This document shows positions 53,229-64,000 of a stretch of DNA of 64,000 nt, one piece after another. Below the pieces are notes generated by a model that did no database searches, was not told the DNA's origin, and worked only from the letters and a program-made list of their open reading frames with translations. This DNA comes from Dendrolimus kikuchii (Eukaryota > Arthropoda > Insecta > Lepidoptera > Lasiocampidae): NCBI GenBank assembly GCA_019925095.2, contig CM034388.1, positions 31,316,934 through 31,380,933 on the forward strand. The letters are read 5' to 3'. Numbering within the stretch: the stretch's first letter is position 1; the number at the start of each line of letters is the position of its first letter. A program made the position numbers and the translations under genes.

Positions 53229-54963
53229 GTGACTTTAGTGATGCCAACGATCTTACCTCGCCTCGAGTGGGTAATGATACATATATGTTCCATTTTCAAA
53301 ATGTTCGATTGTCTATCTCCGCGCCATGGGACTGATGCCACAATGACTTTCGTTATACCAACGACCCTACCTTGCTTTCGAGTGGGCAATGTTACGACAT
53401 CATGTTCTAATTTCGAAATTAAACCAATGCTACTGTGACTTTGGTGATGCCAACGATCTTACCTCGCCTCAAGTGGGTAATATACATACATGTTCCATTT
53501 TCAAAATGTTCCATTATCTTTCGCCACGCCGTGGAACTGATGCCACAATGACTTTCGTCATGCCAACAATCCTACCTATCTTTCGAGTGGGCAATGTTAC
53601 GACATCATGTTCTAATTTCAAAATGAAACCAATACCACAGTGACTTTGGTGATGCCAACGATCTTACCTCGCCTCGAGTGGGTAATGATACATACATGTT
53701 CCATTTTCAAAATGTTCCATTGTCTTTCGCCGCGCCATGGAACTGATGCCACAATGACATTCGCGATGCCAACGATCCTACCTCGCTTCCGAGTGGGCAA
53801 TGTTACGACATCATGTTCTAATTTCGAAATTAAACCAATGCCACAGTGACTTCGGTGATGCCAACGATCTTACCTCGCCTCAAGTGGGTAATATACATAC
53901 ATGTTCCATTTTCAAAATGTTCCATTATCTTTCGCCGCGCCGTGGAACTGATGCCACAATGACATTCGCGATGCCAACGATCCTACCTCGCTTCCGAGTG
54001 GGCAATGTTACGACATCATGTTCTAATTTCGAAATTAAACCAATGCCACAGTGACTTTGGTGATGCCAACGATCTTACCTCGCCTCAAGTGGGTAATATA
54101 CATACATGTTCCATTTTCAAAATGTTCCATTGTCTTTCGCCGCGCCATGGGACTGATGCCACAATGACTTTCGTCATGCCAACGACCCTACTCCGCTTTC
54201 GAATGGGCAATGTTACGACATCATGTTCTAATTTCGAAATTAAACCAATGCCACAGTGACTTTGGTGATGCCAACGATCTTACCTCGCCTCAAGTGGGTA
54301 ATATACATACATGTTCCATTTTCAAAATGTTCCATTGTCTTTCGCCACGCCGTGGAACTGATGCCACAATGACTTTCGTCATGCCAACAATCCTACCTAT
54401 CTTTCGAGTGGGCAATGTTACGACATCATGTTCTAATTTCGAAATTAAACCAATGCCACAGTGACTTTGGTGATGCCAACGATCTTACCTCGCTTTGAGT
54501 GAGCAACGTTAATTCAAGACGTTCTAATTTCAAGTGGGTAATAAATATGTTCCATTCAAAAGGTCTTTCGCCACGCCGTGGAACTGATGCCACAATGACT
54601 TTGTCATATCCTCATCTTTCGAGTGGGCAATGTTACGACATCATGTTCTAATTTCGAAATTAAACCAATGCCACAGTGACTTTGGTGATGCCAACGATCT
54701 TACCTCGCCTCAAGTGGGTAATATACATACATGTTCCATTTTCAAAATGTTCCATTGTCTTTCGCCGCGCCATGGGACTGATGCCACAATGACTTTCGTC
54801 ATGCCAACGACCCTACTCCGCTTTCGAATGGGCAATGTTACGACATCATGTTCTAATTTCGAAATTAAACCAATGCCACAGTGACTTTGGTGATAAATCT
54901 TACCTCGCCTCAAGTGGGTAATATACATACATGTTCCATTTTCAAAATGTTCCATTGTCTTTC
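53229..54963 (+). repeat. 205-bp tandem array, dimeric units, in the TTC7 3' UTR
   Basis: The motif gtgacttt(g/a)gtgatgcc recurs at 53229, 53435, 53640, 53846, 54051, 54256, 54461, 54676 and 54881. Each unit is two related halves: A (~114 bp) beginning gtgactttggtgatgcc and B (~91 bp) beginning atgactttcgtcatgcc, both with cctcg(c/t)…gagtggg(t/c)aatg. The 54461 unit is rearranged (215 bp); the last is partial. Confidence 0.95.
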
Positions 54964-55102
54964 TGTAATTATATTTTAAAAGTAAAATGTTAAAATTGTA
55001 TTCTAACGCTGGATCTTTTATATGAATAATTTTAAAATATAGTTTAATAACATATGTCCACTGCCCTATTGGTGTTGAACGTTTCCAATTCGAGCAAAGG
55101 CC

Positions 55103-55108
55103 AATAAA
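55103..55108 (+). promoter_or_regulatory. TTC7: Candidate TTC7 polyadenylation signal
   Basis: An AATAAA 1.9 kb after the stop and beyond the tandem array. If used, the whole array is part of the 3' UTR. Its use is inferred only from position. Confidence 0.3.
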
Positions 55109-55761
55109 TATTTCTGCGCATATCACCATTTAAACGACTTGAACATTTTCTATAGAAACAGGTTTTAGTAAATTAAAGATGAGAAAATTCGAAAAATGTG
55201 TGCCGATTTCACAAACTGACGGTGTAATTATAAAGTAGTATAAATTCATTAATATAATAATATCCATTGTATTTTAATACAGAAAAGAATTAAATAGAAA
55301 TACAGTCAGTATCTATATTGTCCTATATCTTGCCTCGGAATTGATATGAACTGATTTAATTGTTTGACTGTGTCACAAAATAGTAGAAACGGCCATTGCT
55401 CTATGAAAAATAATTACGAAAAGATTTTAAATTCTACATTGTTAGATGGCGCTATAGGTCGTGCATCTTTCTTTTTATGACAAATATAAAAAAAATCTCA
55501 TTGAATAGCTAGCAAAATGTAGTTCGTGATTGTAATTCTTGCAACAAATCAGTAGGGTTTACGGTAATGTAGTGGAACACTTACAAGCCAATAGATGGCG
55601 CTGTGCTATAATTGATGTCGCAAACATTTTCCTGAAACGTACAAAGAATATACACAAATTTTCAACAATAACAGATGAGACATCACTAGCCTCGCTGGAA
55701 GATCTTCCTTTGAGACGGAGAAACATGCCATCTCGCTCCTCCACCCTCTACGGGGCACGGG
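55109..55761. other. Unassigned 3' flank
   Basis: AT-rich. A frame open from about 55539 runs through atctcgctcctccaccctct toward the MITE; with the MITE and the family C copy removed it could extend to about 56330. I cannot identify a product. Confidence 0.25.
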
Positions 55762-55885
55762 TAGGGATGCAACATCGCTCATAAAAAACATCGATGTTCG
55801 GATATCGATGTTTTCAAAAGTGAAATTTCGATGTTAAAAATATCGACGTTTATGAACGATACATCGATGTTTGGAAACATCCCTA
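55762..55885. mobile_element. hAT-like MITE, 124 bp, with 8-bp target duplication
   Basis: Ends tagggatg … catcccta, flanked by ggcacggg at 55754-55761 and 55886-55893. The interior is made of repeated atcgatgtt motifs. An 8-bp duplication with short inverted ends fits the hAT superfamily. Confidence 0.75.
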
Positions 55886-55915
55886 GGCACGGGGCATCCC
55901 CTTCAGTAATAAAAG

Positions 55916-56184
55916 GAGTTTTTGGCTGGAACTGAAAGGGGACGTTGTGCTGTGCAGTTTTATTTTCTAAAAATGTGTAAAATCACTCTAAAATGAACAA
56001 CAGTTGTAGGATATTGATAGTTTTTGAGTAGTAATTATGTGTTTTAGCGAGAAATGTGAACTGTATAGCCAAATGTGGCCTTTCGAGTTTTCACAAGAAC
56101 TCCGTTGAATTGTGTGGATTGTAACCTACAATACAACTGCGCCTGGCTTAAAGGCCTAGTTGCCAAGCCTTAAACATAAAATAA
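55916..56184 (+). mobile_element. Family C retroposon with 14-bp target duplication
   Basis: The only sense-oriented copy here. Flanked by ttcagtaataaaag at 55902-55915 and 56185-56198. Confidence 0.85.
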
Positions 56185-56198
56185 TTCAGTAATAAAAG

Positions 56199-57558
56199 AA
56201 CAGCAACTGGTCACACCACTTATAATCAGAGGACCTTACGGCTTACATACATGTCACCCACAGACTCTTTACACTCGACGAGCAGTTTTAGAACACCTCG
56301 CCATCCCTCCAACAATTTTACAGTCTAACAAACTTAGCAAATTGGCACAACCGATAGCGGATTGAAGTCATTGATAAACTATTTTAATTAAAGTGTTATG
56401 AATGAAAAGAATTTTATATAAGATATTATATAAAACATTATACTTAAAGTTTTACATGTAATAAAATAAACCGAACACAGTAGAAATCTATCGCATCTGC
56501 CAACATGCAAATAAAATGTAGTGAATACCGTCTTATATACAATTGAGAGATTTTGAATTATAATCTGTACACAATTACCACATATTAGAGATAAATATTA
56601 TTACATAAAATTACGTTAAATTATAAAAAACTACTTACTCTATACAAAACAGCCGCTAATCACCGAATAAATAAAAATATAACATTATTATTCAATTAAG
56701 GAAATGGCCGATTGTATCGTTTACAAATAAGAGGGTACATAACAAAATTAATTATTAACTTTAAAAAGAAACATGACAAGGACAACTATGCTATTAAATA
56801 ACTGTAATATTATCTCACTGGCGTATTATCATATCGTTTTAGAGATAAATTGACAGAACGCCCCTATTATAGGAGGCTCTTTGAAAATCAAGTCAATTGA
56901 GAGACTTTTTGTCTCATAAACTATGACCATAGTAAGTGGTGACGTCATAACTTTAATAGGTCAAATAATTTTATTACTGTTTGAATCGTAATTAAAATCA
57001 CTTTTGTCATGAGATTTTAAAAGGAAAAGCTATTTTTAACGCCCGCTCTTTTATAGTTATGAACATTATTTTTGATTTTTTTTTTATCAATTTCACAAAA
57101 ATGCAGTATAGCAGCATATAGAAGACACATTCAAATATTTGTGATATTAAGTCTTCGAGTAAAATGGCTGTGACTTACTTAGACAAACAGACGTTACGCT
57201 AATTACAAGGACTTTCGTACAATGCGACTGTGAGAAGTTAAGTAGAGATGTCGCTGTTTCATGTATTAAAAAGACTTTTTAATTTGGATGCATTACCCCT
57301 GAAAAATCTGCAACGTAAGACTTAGTCTTATGGCTATGTTGTGATTGTATATGCAGAGCCTATTTCGAAAGTATATGAAAATTAACTAATTCGGATACCA
57401 AAATACTTGGTATACTGCAGTGGTACTTAATATTTTTTTTAAATTTCATATTAATCATTAATTTTACAGTTAATTAATTTATTTATATTAATTTTCATTA
57501 ACACCGGATTTCTAAATTAAAATTTAGCAAAGGTTAAACTTTGACATAAATGGTTAAT
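56199..57558. other. Unassigned AT-rich DNA
   Basis: No gene, no clear repeat shared with the rest of the window. Confidence 0.3.
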
Positions 57559-57690
57559 GACAGGTCGACATGGCAATTGGGGTATGAGGTCAGTCGTGGA
57601 GTTTTAGTGTTGCACGAGTCCGTAGCATCGGTGTTTTCCGATTTCGATCTTGCTCACATTGTTGCTTTTATAACAGTTGTGGATTTAAAA
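57559..57690 (+). mobile_element. Family K-related element, compact form
   Basis: Starts gacaggtcgacatggcaatt, then GC-rich subtype text (tggagttttagtgttgcacg), then the family K 3' end (cgatcttgctcacattgttg). It joins parts otherwise seen in two different subtypes. Confidence 0.5.
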
Positions 57691-58392
57691 TGACTTCGGT
57701 TGCCTCTTCGTCACTTATTAAAATAAAATAAAAAAAGTAATCTATTCTTAAGCATAAGAACTAGGTACAAAAGTATTTATTGTTCACCATAATAAACAAT
57801 TACAAAATAAATCATTACAATAATTTAACGGCAAAACAAAAAGCGGCCTTATCGCTTATAGCGATCTCTTCCAGGCAACCTGACTGAGAGGATACTTTTA
57901 ACAAATTATGTCTATGTATAATTAAATTAAAAGAAGTAAAATAAAAAAGGAAGAACAGTACACTGTGGACAGTAAACAGTTAAGTTAAGAAAAATGAATA
58001 GAAAAAAATATATTTTATTATAAACTAAGGTATTTTTTAAATATGGCAAGTGATTTAGCTTTTCTGACATCTACGGGTAAAGAGTTCCAAAGGCAGACAG
58101 CCTGCACAGCCAAGGATTTGGAGTAAAATGTTGAAGAATGTGCAGGTGCCTTTAACAGAAGGTTATTAGAGGAGCGCAACTTTGTGGTGTATGTTAAGGT
58201 ATTTTTTTGTCATTTTTTGCTTATATCTTTAAATAAAACACAAATAAAATGTTTTTTCGTTTTTAATATAACAAGTGCGGCCCGCCTTTACTAACTTTTG
58301 CCACCTTATGGCCCTTGCCTGCTGAAAAGTTACCTACCGCTGCCCTAAAGCATTACCAATACGATTTTATATAAAAATTGTTAAATTTAATC
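57691..58392. other. AT-rich DNA with repeat pieces
   Basis: A reverse family N piece at about 57838-57890 and LINE-like text (taaagagttccaaaggcaga…, 58077-58200). No gene. Confidence 0.35.
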
Positions 58393-58401
58393 ACTTAGGT
58401 G

Positions 58402-58654
58402 GTAGGGCATGCCAGGTGGTAGGGCATTTACCCGACTGGATGGCTACCACCCCTGGTCTAAACTATGTCGCCATAACAACCTTGAGTTGTGTTCCGGCAT
58501 TAGTGACCAGGTTCCAGTCTCCCTTAAGAGAGCAGCAGCGCATTTGTAGCAGCTTTGTTGTTACAAATGTATATAGGCGATAGTAATCGCTTTCCATCAA
58601 GTGGGCCGTCTGCCTGTCTGCTGATCTCCTGCAATAAAAAAAAAAAAAAAAAAA
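58402..58654 (+). mobile_element. Family A retroposon, short type, with 9-bp target duplication
   Basis: Starts at the recurrent internal boundary, preceded by a small duplication (ggtggtagggcatgccaggt), and ends in a ~20-base A tail. Flanked by acttaggtg at 58393-58401 and 58655-58663. Confidence 0.8.
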
Positions 58655-58700
58655 ACTTAGGTGCACCCATATCATTTGCTAAAAATGCTATTTGTGTAAT

Positions 58701-58957
58701 TGTTGGAGCTTAACCGGTTCTACTCTGCCAACACTGCAATACACGACCAGTCCGCCGTACACCGTTCGGCGACACTTATGCATATAGTAAAACCACACAT
58801 CGTTTACCTTTGTCGCGTATAATATCTGTACTGTGGTCACAATAAAGCTCATCATATCATAACAGTCCACTGATTACTACAAGAACCCCACAACACCCCA
58901 GGAGGAACCTAGATATGGTCCTTCGAGCCGGATAGTAAAACCGGTTAAGCTCCAACA
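58701..58957. mobile_element. Solo LTR, 257 bp, with 5-bp target duplication
   Basis: TGTTGGAGCTTAACCGGTT and its exact complement form the two ends (19 bp), flanked by gtaat (58696-58700, 58958-58962). A tataatatctgtactgt block and an AATAAA lie inside on +. Parts recur at 49640-49790. Confidence 0.75.
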
Positions 58958-59278
58958 GTAATAAATAAACCGTATGTATAACCCGTAATATGTTTACGCT
59001 TAAAAGTAAAATAAAAATACGATTATGACTGTTTAAATCTAAATAAATGCCGTGTTTTTTACTTTCAATTAAAACCTATTTTCATTTCAAAACGATTGAT
59101 AACTATTACATTTGGATATGATTACAACAATTTATAGTGTTTGATAACTCACAGAACGTAAATACAATTGTGACATATGAAATTTACACTCAAAATGTGC
59201 AACTTGATAGGCGTGCAAATGTTAAAAATAAAATAAATCGTTGGACAGGGTTTAGTTGCGTACCAAATAAATTATTTA

Positions 59279-59342
59279 TCGATATCGACTGTCTGCTATG
59301 TGACGTCGCATCACTCGTAAATTGCCATGTCGACCTGTCGCA
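59279..59342 (-). mobile_element. Family K element, 5' fragment
   Basis: Minus strand: gacaggtcgacatggcaatt … gtcgatatc. Truncated on its 3' side. Confidence 0.45.
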
Positions 59343-61059
59343 AATTATTCCTATACAGAAGTACAAACGCTAAGGTAGTAGAATGTGTAGTGAAATATAT
59401 AACCCCAGTTTAATACACATGAAAGAAATACTAGAGTTTATTATATATCTACATATATGATGCGTTAATCCATTTTAATTATTTAGTTAATAAATATAAA
59501 TACCCCCTTATTCATAATAGGTATTATATGAGGTCGAGATCCACATTAAAAAAGTTATTAGTAACACTTGTTTAACGGGTATATAAACCTCATATAACTG
59601 TTATGAATATAATATATGATCGTCTAAATAATTTACTTTCGATTTTTATTAAATGCACATATTAACCGAAGACTCTATTAATCTTTCAATTTCAAAATTG
59701 TAATACTGTCATGGTTTCATTAGAAATATTAAAATATAAATACAGCGATAGTTTATTTATTATTAAAGTAAAATATTTTTCATTAATCGAAATAATTGCC
59801 ACGAAAATAATTTTAAAACATTTCTTTTGAAAATATACGTCTGTCGCAGTTTATTGCTAGATTTTTATAATTTATGGCCAATAAGTTATTATTATGAGGT
59901 ATAATTTGGGCGAACAACTTGGTCGGAGTCGGTTTATGTTGCTTTTGGCGAAATAAAAGGATAGCAAGGCTGCAAGTGATTGACTAACTCAAGTTATTTG
60001 CCCATTAATATGTTTGGTGTAAATATAGAAACAGTCATTATAGTTTTGGTGGTGTTTTTATTGGGATTTTAGGAATATTAATTGCCAATAATTAGCAATA
60101 AAATGCAAATATTATATGCCTTATACAAATTGGTTGTTTGAATGTTTGTGGTAGAATTTTTTAATAATCTGGACCTTTGGCCAGCTCGTCGTTTTATTAT
60201 CAAGAATTACACACTTATCCTCTGGGAGTTAAAGAACTTCAATAAAAAGTTCACAAACGTCAAAAAGTATTTATTATTATAATTGAAGATTTACTGTTAT
60301 GTATTTGTTAAATGATAAATAATATCAACGTATAAACATGATTTTAAATGTGTAACACGTGTGGCTATTTATTTGCCATTAGCACCTATGTCAGCGGAAT
60401 ATTATACCGCTAATTTATAACCTATCCAGTCAGGTTATAAACCGTCGATCAATTGTGAAACGATCATAAAGTTGCAATGCGTGCTCGTTAAATTGCAAGT
60501 CGAAAAATTGTAGACTTATTTAGTCAGTATTACGAATATGACTCAGGTCTATGATTTTCAAAAATTGTTCTCCAGTGGTACTTAGTTTAATAATAAGTTG
60601 CGAGGTGTTGTTTTTAGATGTTTTCACAATCTATCGATGGTTTATCTCGTTAGATGTGTTATAAACTAACAGTCTCTACAATTATATAGTGACATAAAAA
60701 AAACATTATACTAGAGTCTGGCTAGCGAGTCGTTGCACTACTATATGAGGGCATTTAAATAAGCTGACAGCATAAGATGTAATATGAAAAACCCGATAAG
60801 ACAGTTTTGTATTAATAAAACCACGTGATATTAAGTCTAGATATATTTAATTAATAGGGTTTGTCAAACCTTAGCCAACCACAACCAAATTAATTCGGCT
60901 TTTTACATATGCCAATAATAAAGAAACTAAGTCCATATAGTCTACACAACTTCCCAGCAAAACATATAGTCGAGTCAAAGCCAACCTGACTTGAAATAAA
61001 TACAATGAATGACGTGTTGTTTATGACTACGTAGCTATTTGTTAGTGAATTGAAAAACT
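59343..61059. other. Unassigned AT-rich DNA
   Basis: About 1.7 kb at low GC. No coding frame, no tRNA-like fold and no repeat of the families above. Confidence 0.35.
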
Positions 61060-61400
61060 TGCTAATCCGTTTATTCCAAGTAAACGTCTTATCGGGATAG
61101 AACGTATCCTTAGTGTTGATTCGGGTTATAAGCCAGCCTTATGTCGAGTTTCATGCATATGCGTTCCGTAGTTTCCTAGAAAGATGCGATCGCAGTGCCA
61201 TCTTTTTCGCTATTTTCGTCTATCCCACAGAAACGACGCCATTTTTCAGGATAAAAAGTATCCTAAGTTATATCCCGTGATATGTCGGCTAGCTTAGTTT
61301 CGAATTAATTTTAATTCGTCTAGTGGTTTTTACGTGATGCTCTAGCAGACAGAAAGACAAACAGACTGACAGATAAAAAATCTAAAAATTGTATTTTCGG
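61060..61400. repeat. Interspersed repeat (family P)
   Basis: Contains aggataaaaagtatcctaag and gtagtttcctagaaagatg, similar to 38860-39185. Confidence 0.4.
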
Positions 61401-62404
61401 AATCTCTTGGGCCGAATTATCTCCGGTGACTTTTTTTACTATTTTTAAATGTAGAAACTTGAACAATTTACAGATTTAATATAATAATGATAACAACTCG
61501 TAACAAGCTTGCAATAACACGCCTGCGACTAATTCAAATAATTCTTTAAGTTGCGATGACAGATGTTAGTGTGGCCATATGAGGAATGATACAATATTAA
61601 TAGTTTGTGATACGACTCGCTGGTAAGACTAGATAATTGTCGCTTGTTCTTAGCAGAATCTTAAGTCTTTTAGGCCCACATTCTCGCGAGAACCTTACGA
61701 TAAAGTGCGAAAATCGTAAAATAACGACAATGTGGAATGTGTTTTGGTGACGTTCTCGCGCAAATGTGGACGGCCCATTAAATGAAAATTAATACTTTAA
61801 TTATAAAGTCACATTGGTTAATTAGCACTTAAGCGTATTGAAGATGAAGCGATTTTTTTCTAGTTTGCTTATTTGTATGTAATAATTGTTGGTACTAGTT
61901 CAATTGTGTCGTGATTTAATTTAGCGGCATTTAAGTTTTAATGTGATTGTTGGGAATGTTTTATTAAGTTTATTGTTAAGTAGGTCACATATTTATTATA
62001 GCAGTAATAGCAACGGTTACCTAAATACGTAAACTGGCAACATTTTTTATAAGTATAAAAGTAAATCGTCATTAATTGCTTTGGATTATTATAAAACATT
62101 AAGTATTCTGTGCTAACAAAATTCTTGTCTGTCTGTGATTTCAAATATATGACAAAATTTAAGTGAGAACCGCTATGTATACGAATCAATAAGTGACCGC
62201 TTTTGGGATATGTGTTTGTTTGTTAGTCTGAAATTTTGTCTCAAATAGCTTCCGAAATGGATCCAACGGATTTTAATGAAAATGTTTAACTTCTATACCT
62301 TGCAGGATTCAGAAGATATAAAATCCCACGTAAACAAAGTAGAGGGCACAGCTAGTTTTGAAATATATGCTATCGACTAATTTTAGTGAAATTAAATTGT
62401 TTTT
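61401..62404. other. Unassigned AT-rich DNA
   Basis: No gene. The stretch 62210-62360 ends ggcacagctagttttg, a typical interspersed-repeat ending. Confidence 0.3.
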
Positions 62405-62495
62405 TATTGTATTACGCTAGCAAACAGGCTGATAGCCCAGCTCATGGTAAGTGGTTATCTTCGCCTATATGCATTCGCAACGCCAGGGGTGATAT
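62405..62495 (-). mobile_element. Family A-like relic
   Basis: attacgctagcaaacaggct … gcctatatgcattcgcaacg parallels the poly-T side of family A but is strongly diverged. Confidence 0.5.
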
Positions 62496-62550
62496 CATCA
62501 CGTCGCTAGGCTGTGGATGGTATGGGAGGAGGCAGAGATAGGAGAGATAG

Positions 62551-62584
62551 GATGGGAGGCCATTGGTATCAATGGCCTCCCATC
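62551..62584. repeat. Perfect 15-bp hairpin
   Basis: gatgggaggccattg, loop gtat, then the exact complement. It lies at the tail end of a family J SINE and after purine-rich gatagga repeats. Confidence 0.9.
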
Positions 62585-62765
62585 AAACACATATTGTAAG
62601 CAAGTTACGCTTGTGTTATGGATGATATACAACGGACCACTCTAGGGCCGATCCCAGACCATAGTAAATAACTTAAAGTTCGTTTCCGAAATTTACCATG
62701 CCAGGAATCGAACGCGGAGCCTCTGCGTTCCAGCGAATTCGGCCAGCTAAGACTTAGCCCGCTCA
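62585..62765 (-). mobile_element. Family J SINE
   Basis: Reverse copy with the B-box-like site ggaatcgaacg (62704-62714) and the cgttgtat(a)tcatccataac body. Confidence 0.6.
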
Positions 62766-63064
62766 AACACAGAGGCCGTCTGTACAGCCAGTGCTTATCT
62801 ACTTGTAAAACGCTATTCGTGACTTAGTAATTTCGTGACAGAGATAAATAACCGATAGTACTAGTTTAAAAAAACTAAAAAGTCTAAGGGCCGCTTGCAT
62901 AAGGTTGCTTAAATTTATTTAAGCAACACAAAACATATTTAAAACCCTTAAATACAATTAGCGTCTTGCACAACACAAAATATGCCGCTAAATATTTTTA
63001 AAGAACTGCCAATACGTTTTGTGTAAAACGTATTTAGGCAGTTTAATATGATTAACTAATTTTT

Positions 63065-63530
63065 AACCGACTTCAAAAAAAGGAGGAGGTTCTCAATATG
63101 TATGTTCACCGATTACTCCGAGATTTATGATCCTATTTACGTGATTCTTTTTTTTGTTCGACGCGAAATAGCTGCCATTTGGTCCCCTAAAAATTTGACA
63201 TAGTTTGGCCCAGTAGTTTTAATTTTCTGAACATTTTTTATTAAAATTTTTCCATTCCGTTCCATATGTACACCGATTACGCTGAGATTTATGATCCGAT
63301 TTACGTCATTCTTGTTTAGTTTGATGCGAAATAGTTGCCATTTGGTCCCCTAAAAATTAAAATAGTTTGGCCCAGTAGTTTTCATTTTACGAACATTTCT
63401 TTTCCCGTTTCTTGAGACCTATATTTTTTAAGGAGCGCGGCACCTTTCGTAGGTCTACCCATACATAGCTAGACACTAAAAAGTAACAAATAAAATAAAA
63501 AAACTTCGTTTAAAAAAACCGACTACAATT
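63065..63530 (-). mobile_element. Family F element, inverted relative to 16478
   Basis: Starts on + with aaccgacttcaaaaaaagg and ends with aaaaaaaccgactac. Two tandem subunits as in the other copy. Confidence 0.65.
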
Positions 63531-63554
63531 TTTTTTGAAAATTACTAAGCTTAA

Positions 63555-63670
63555 GAAATTACTGACTTTAAGATGTTTTAGATAATATATATTAATAATA
63601 ATAGCTTTAGAAATAAGTTATTTTATACTTTTTAGTTTTTGAAGTCGGTTTTTTTAAACGAAGTTTTTTT
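63555..63670 (+). mobile_element. Family F 5' end plus shared flank, sense orientation
   Basis: gactttaagatgttttagat … ataagttattttatactttt followed by gaagtcggtttttttaaacg repeats 16405-16500 and stops. The shared flank means the element's true 5' end lies further left than the gaagtcggtt motif. Confidence 0.6.
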
Positions 63671-64000
63671 TATTTTTATTAAAAGGCGCTCGTTATGCAA
63701 GCGGACCTTAATGTAGGTGTCTGTTATTTATCTTTATTATAGACTGCTAGCTATGCGTGAGATTTGGATCCTTTACACTAGTTCCTGTAACATCGGTCCC
63801 GCGTAATGGCGGGTACTTTGGTCATAGTGTGTGATAACACTGGCATATCCAAAAAGTAAACACTCAAGTCTGACGGGTAGGTTCTGAGATCGGCGCCTTA
63901 AAAGATCCAAAACGCAAATTTTACCTTTTAACGTAAGAAAATATCTATGTTTTGCAATCAGTCGAGGTCGGTACAATATGTGATCGCCGACCATATAGGT
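63671..64000. other. Unassigned DNA at window end
   Basis: A 73-codon minus-strand frame (63994-63773) continues beyond the window edge. No recognisable motif. Confidence 0.25.

Noticed and set aside
53389..54884. Repeated 84-codon frames with the same protein
   Set aside because: They tile the 205-bp array, overlap each other, and are out of frame from unit to unit. No splice or start context supports them.

Overview
This is a 64-kb stretch of animal nuclear DNA, almost certainly from a moth or butterfly (Lepidoptera). The pointers are spliceosomal introns, a host gene broken over about 31 kb, and a dense load of retroelement debris of kinds common in lepidopteran genomes: RTE-type LINE ends with (TATG)n tails, short A-tailed retroposons, elements with 'gaagtcggtt' ends, and Helitrons ending in GCTAG. 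No prokaryotic features are present.

The one host gene I recognise is TTC7, on the + strand from 22179 to 53193. TTC7 is the tetratricopeptide scaffold that works with EFR3 and hyccin/FAM126 to hold phosphatidylinositol 4-kinase III alpha at the plasma membrane. I place 16 exons (about 760 codons); reading phase is continuous across every junction except two. About 40-50 residues are missing between exons 2 and 3, and about 40 between exons 12 and 13. One intron has a GC-AG donor. Exons from 33390 onward are mostly very GC-rich and sit in AT-rich introns.

Layout. 1-21840: repeat-rich flank with LINE, SINE, Helitron, LTR and Penelope-like remnants, a (GT)n tract and a 14-bp minisatellite. 21840-23192: 5' flank and first two TTC7 exons. 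23193-33389: a 10-kb intron filled with transposons, including a Ty3/gypsy element (29096-32842, - strand) with a 987-codon gag-protease-RT-RNase H frame but no integrase core. 33390-53193: the remaining exons, with RTE copies touching both edges of exon 3. 53229-54963: a 205-bp dimeric tandem array starting 36 bp after the TTC7 stop. 55000-64000: AT-rich flank with a hAT-like MITE, SINEs, a solo LTR and no recognisable gene.

The strongest observations are structural. An RTE insertion duplicated the 5' splice site of TTC7 exon 3 as its target-site duplication. A Helitron carries eight 118-bp units while a sister copy carries one. Two same-family retroposons share a three-times-repeated target site. 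Nested insertions with clear target-site duplications give a relative insertion history. I found no new biosynthetic, defence or gene-regulatory system.
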